The translations under genes were made by a program, and so were the position numbers. 5,334 bases of DNA, from the NCBI GenBank assembly GCA_016840695.1, contig JAEORV010000154.1, positions 1-5,334 on the forward strand, read 5' to 3'. How positions within the stretch are numbered: position 1 is the stretch's first letter; every line of letters begins with the position of its first letter. Below are positions 5,107-5,334 of this stretch, in pieces. Source of the stretch: Promethearchaeota archaeon (lineage in GTDB: Archaea > Asgardarchaeota > Lokiarchaeia > Sigyniarchaeales > SOKP01). The notes beneath the pieces were generated by a model. It saw only the letters and a list, made by a program, of their open reading frames with translations. It did not search any database and had not been told where the DNA came from.

Positions 5107-5334
5107 ATGAAAAAAGACGTGAAACAGGGAAGTACGCTTATTGTTCGTGGGCCCACGAGAGTCACTTTATTAGAAGGGAAATTAGAGGTGTTAGGAAAGA
5201 TTATACTTCCTGAGAAGGAAGAATCTCCATCAAAGGAAAACAGTTATACTAATAACATAATCATCGTCCCCAGTGCAATTTCTTATCCTCTCTATGCTAT
5301 AAACGATTCAAAATTGGAACTATACACGAACAAC
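5107..5334 (+). CDS. N-terminus of a Clp1/Grc3-type polynucleotide 5'-kinase-like protein, cut by window edge
   Basis: Only the first 76 residues are present and the frame is open to the right edge. The segment STLIVRGPTRVTLLEGKLEV (9-28), followed by LGKIILP, resembles the N-terminal beta domain of archaeal and eukaryotic Clp1/Grc3 proteins (V-x-GP-A/T-x-V-x(3)-G-x(3)-V-x-G). IIIVPSAISYPLYAINDSKL (51-70), ending in ELYTNN, resembles their next strand pair before the P-loop. These proteins phosphorylate 5'-hydroxyl ends of RNA or serve in RNA processing. The Walker A motif that would confirm this lies outside the window, so the call rests on a short, loosely conserved domain. A Lys/Glu/Ser-rich linker (35-47) interrupts the two parts. 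ATG 5107 is favoured by the TATA box upstream. A four-codon frame (ATG 5096, Met-Asn-Ile-Pro) ends with a TGA that overlaps this ATG. Confidence 0.6.
   Translation, partial: MKKDVKQGSTLIVRGPTRVTLLEGKLEVLGKIILPEKEESPSKENSYTNNIIIVPSAISYPLYAINDSKLELYTNN

Overview
The window is AT-rich, gene-dense, and most likely archaeal. The evidence is a set of promoters with TATA boxes 22-31 nt upstream of starts that lack Shine-Dalgarno (SD) motifs, an oligo-T terminator, a Mut7-C RNase protein with a zinc ribbon, a stand-alone FmdE protein, and what looks like the N-terminus of a Clp1/Grc3-type polynucleotide kinase. The Lys/Ile/Glu/Asn-rich proteins and low GC would suit an Asgard (Lokiarchaeia-like) or another mesophilic AT-rich archaeon, but lineage cannot be settled from sequence reading alone.

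Layout: (1) 1-875, minus strand, 3' truncated at the window edge: aroA (EPSP synthase). (2) Divergent from it, 970-2076 plus: aroC (chorismate synthase), so the last two shikimate-pathway steps sit head to head across 94 bp. A small zinc-ribbon protein of unknown function (2105-2329) follows aroC, and a T9 tract then ends the unit. (3) 2419-2646 plus: a small TPR-like helical protein with its own TATA box and a 17-bp tandem duplication across its start. (4) 2656-3132 minus: a Mut7-C RNase/zinc-ribbon protein, convergent with the previous gene. (5) 3212-4519 plus: an FmdE-domain protein and a serine alpha/beta hydrolase, 12 bp apart and probably co-transcribed. They share an intergenic region, and possibly one palindromic TATA element, with the divergent Mut7-C gene. 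(6) 4603-5046 plus: a GNAT acetyltransferase. (7) 5107 to the end: N-terminus of a Clp1-like protein.

AroA and AroC act in sequence (shikimate-3-phosphate to EPSP to chorismate). The Mut7-C and Clp1-like proteins both suggest RNA metabolism but lie in separate transcription units. The FmdE/hydrolase pair has no formylmethanofuran dehydrogenase subunits beside it here, so its role is open.

The most notable point is that AroC carries Gln at position 106, where characterised chorismate synthases have the catalytic His of the RPGHAD motif. I see no CRISPR array, tRNA, rRNA, insertion sequence or phage gene, and no clear sign of a wholly new multi-gene system. No gene-free stretch exceeds about 100 bp.
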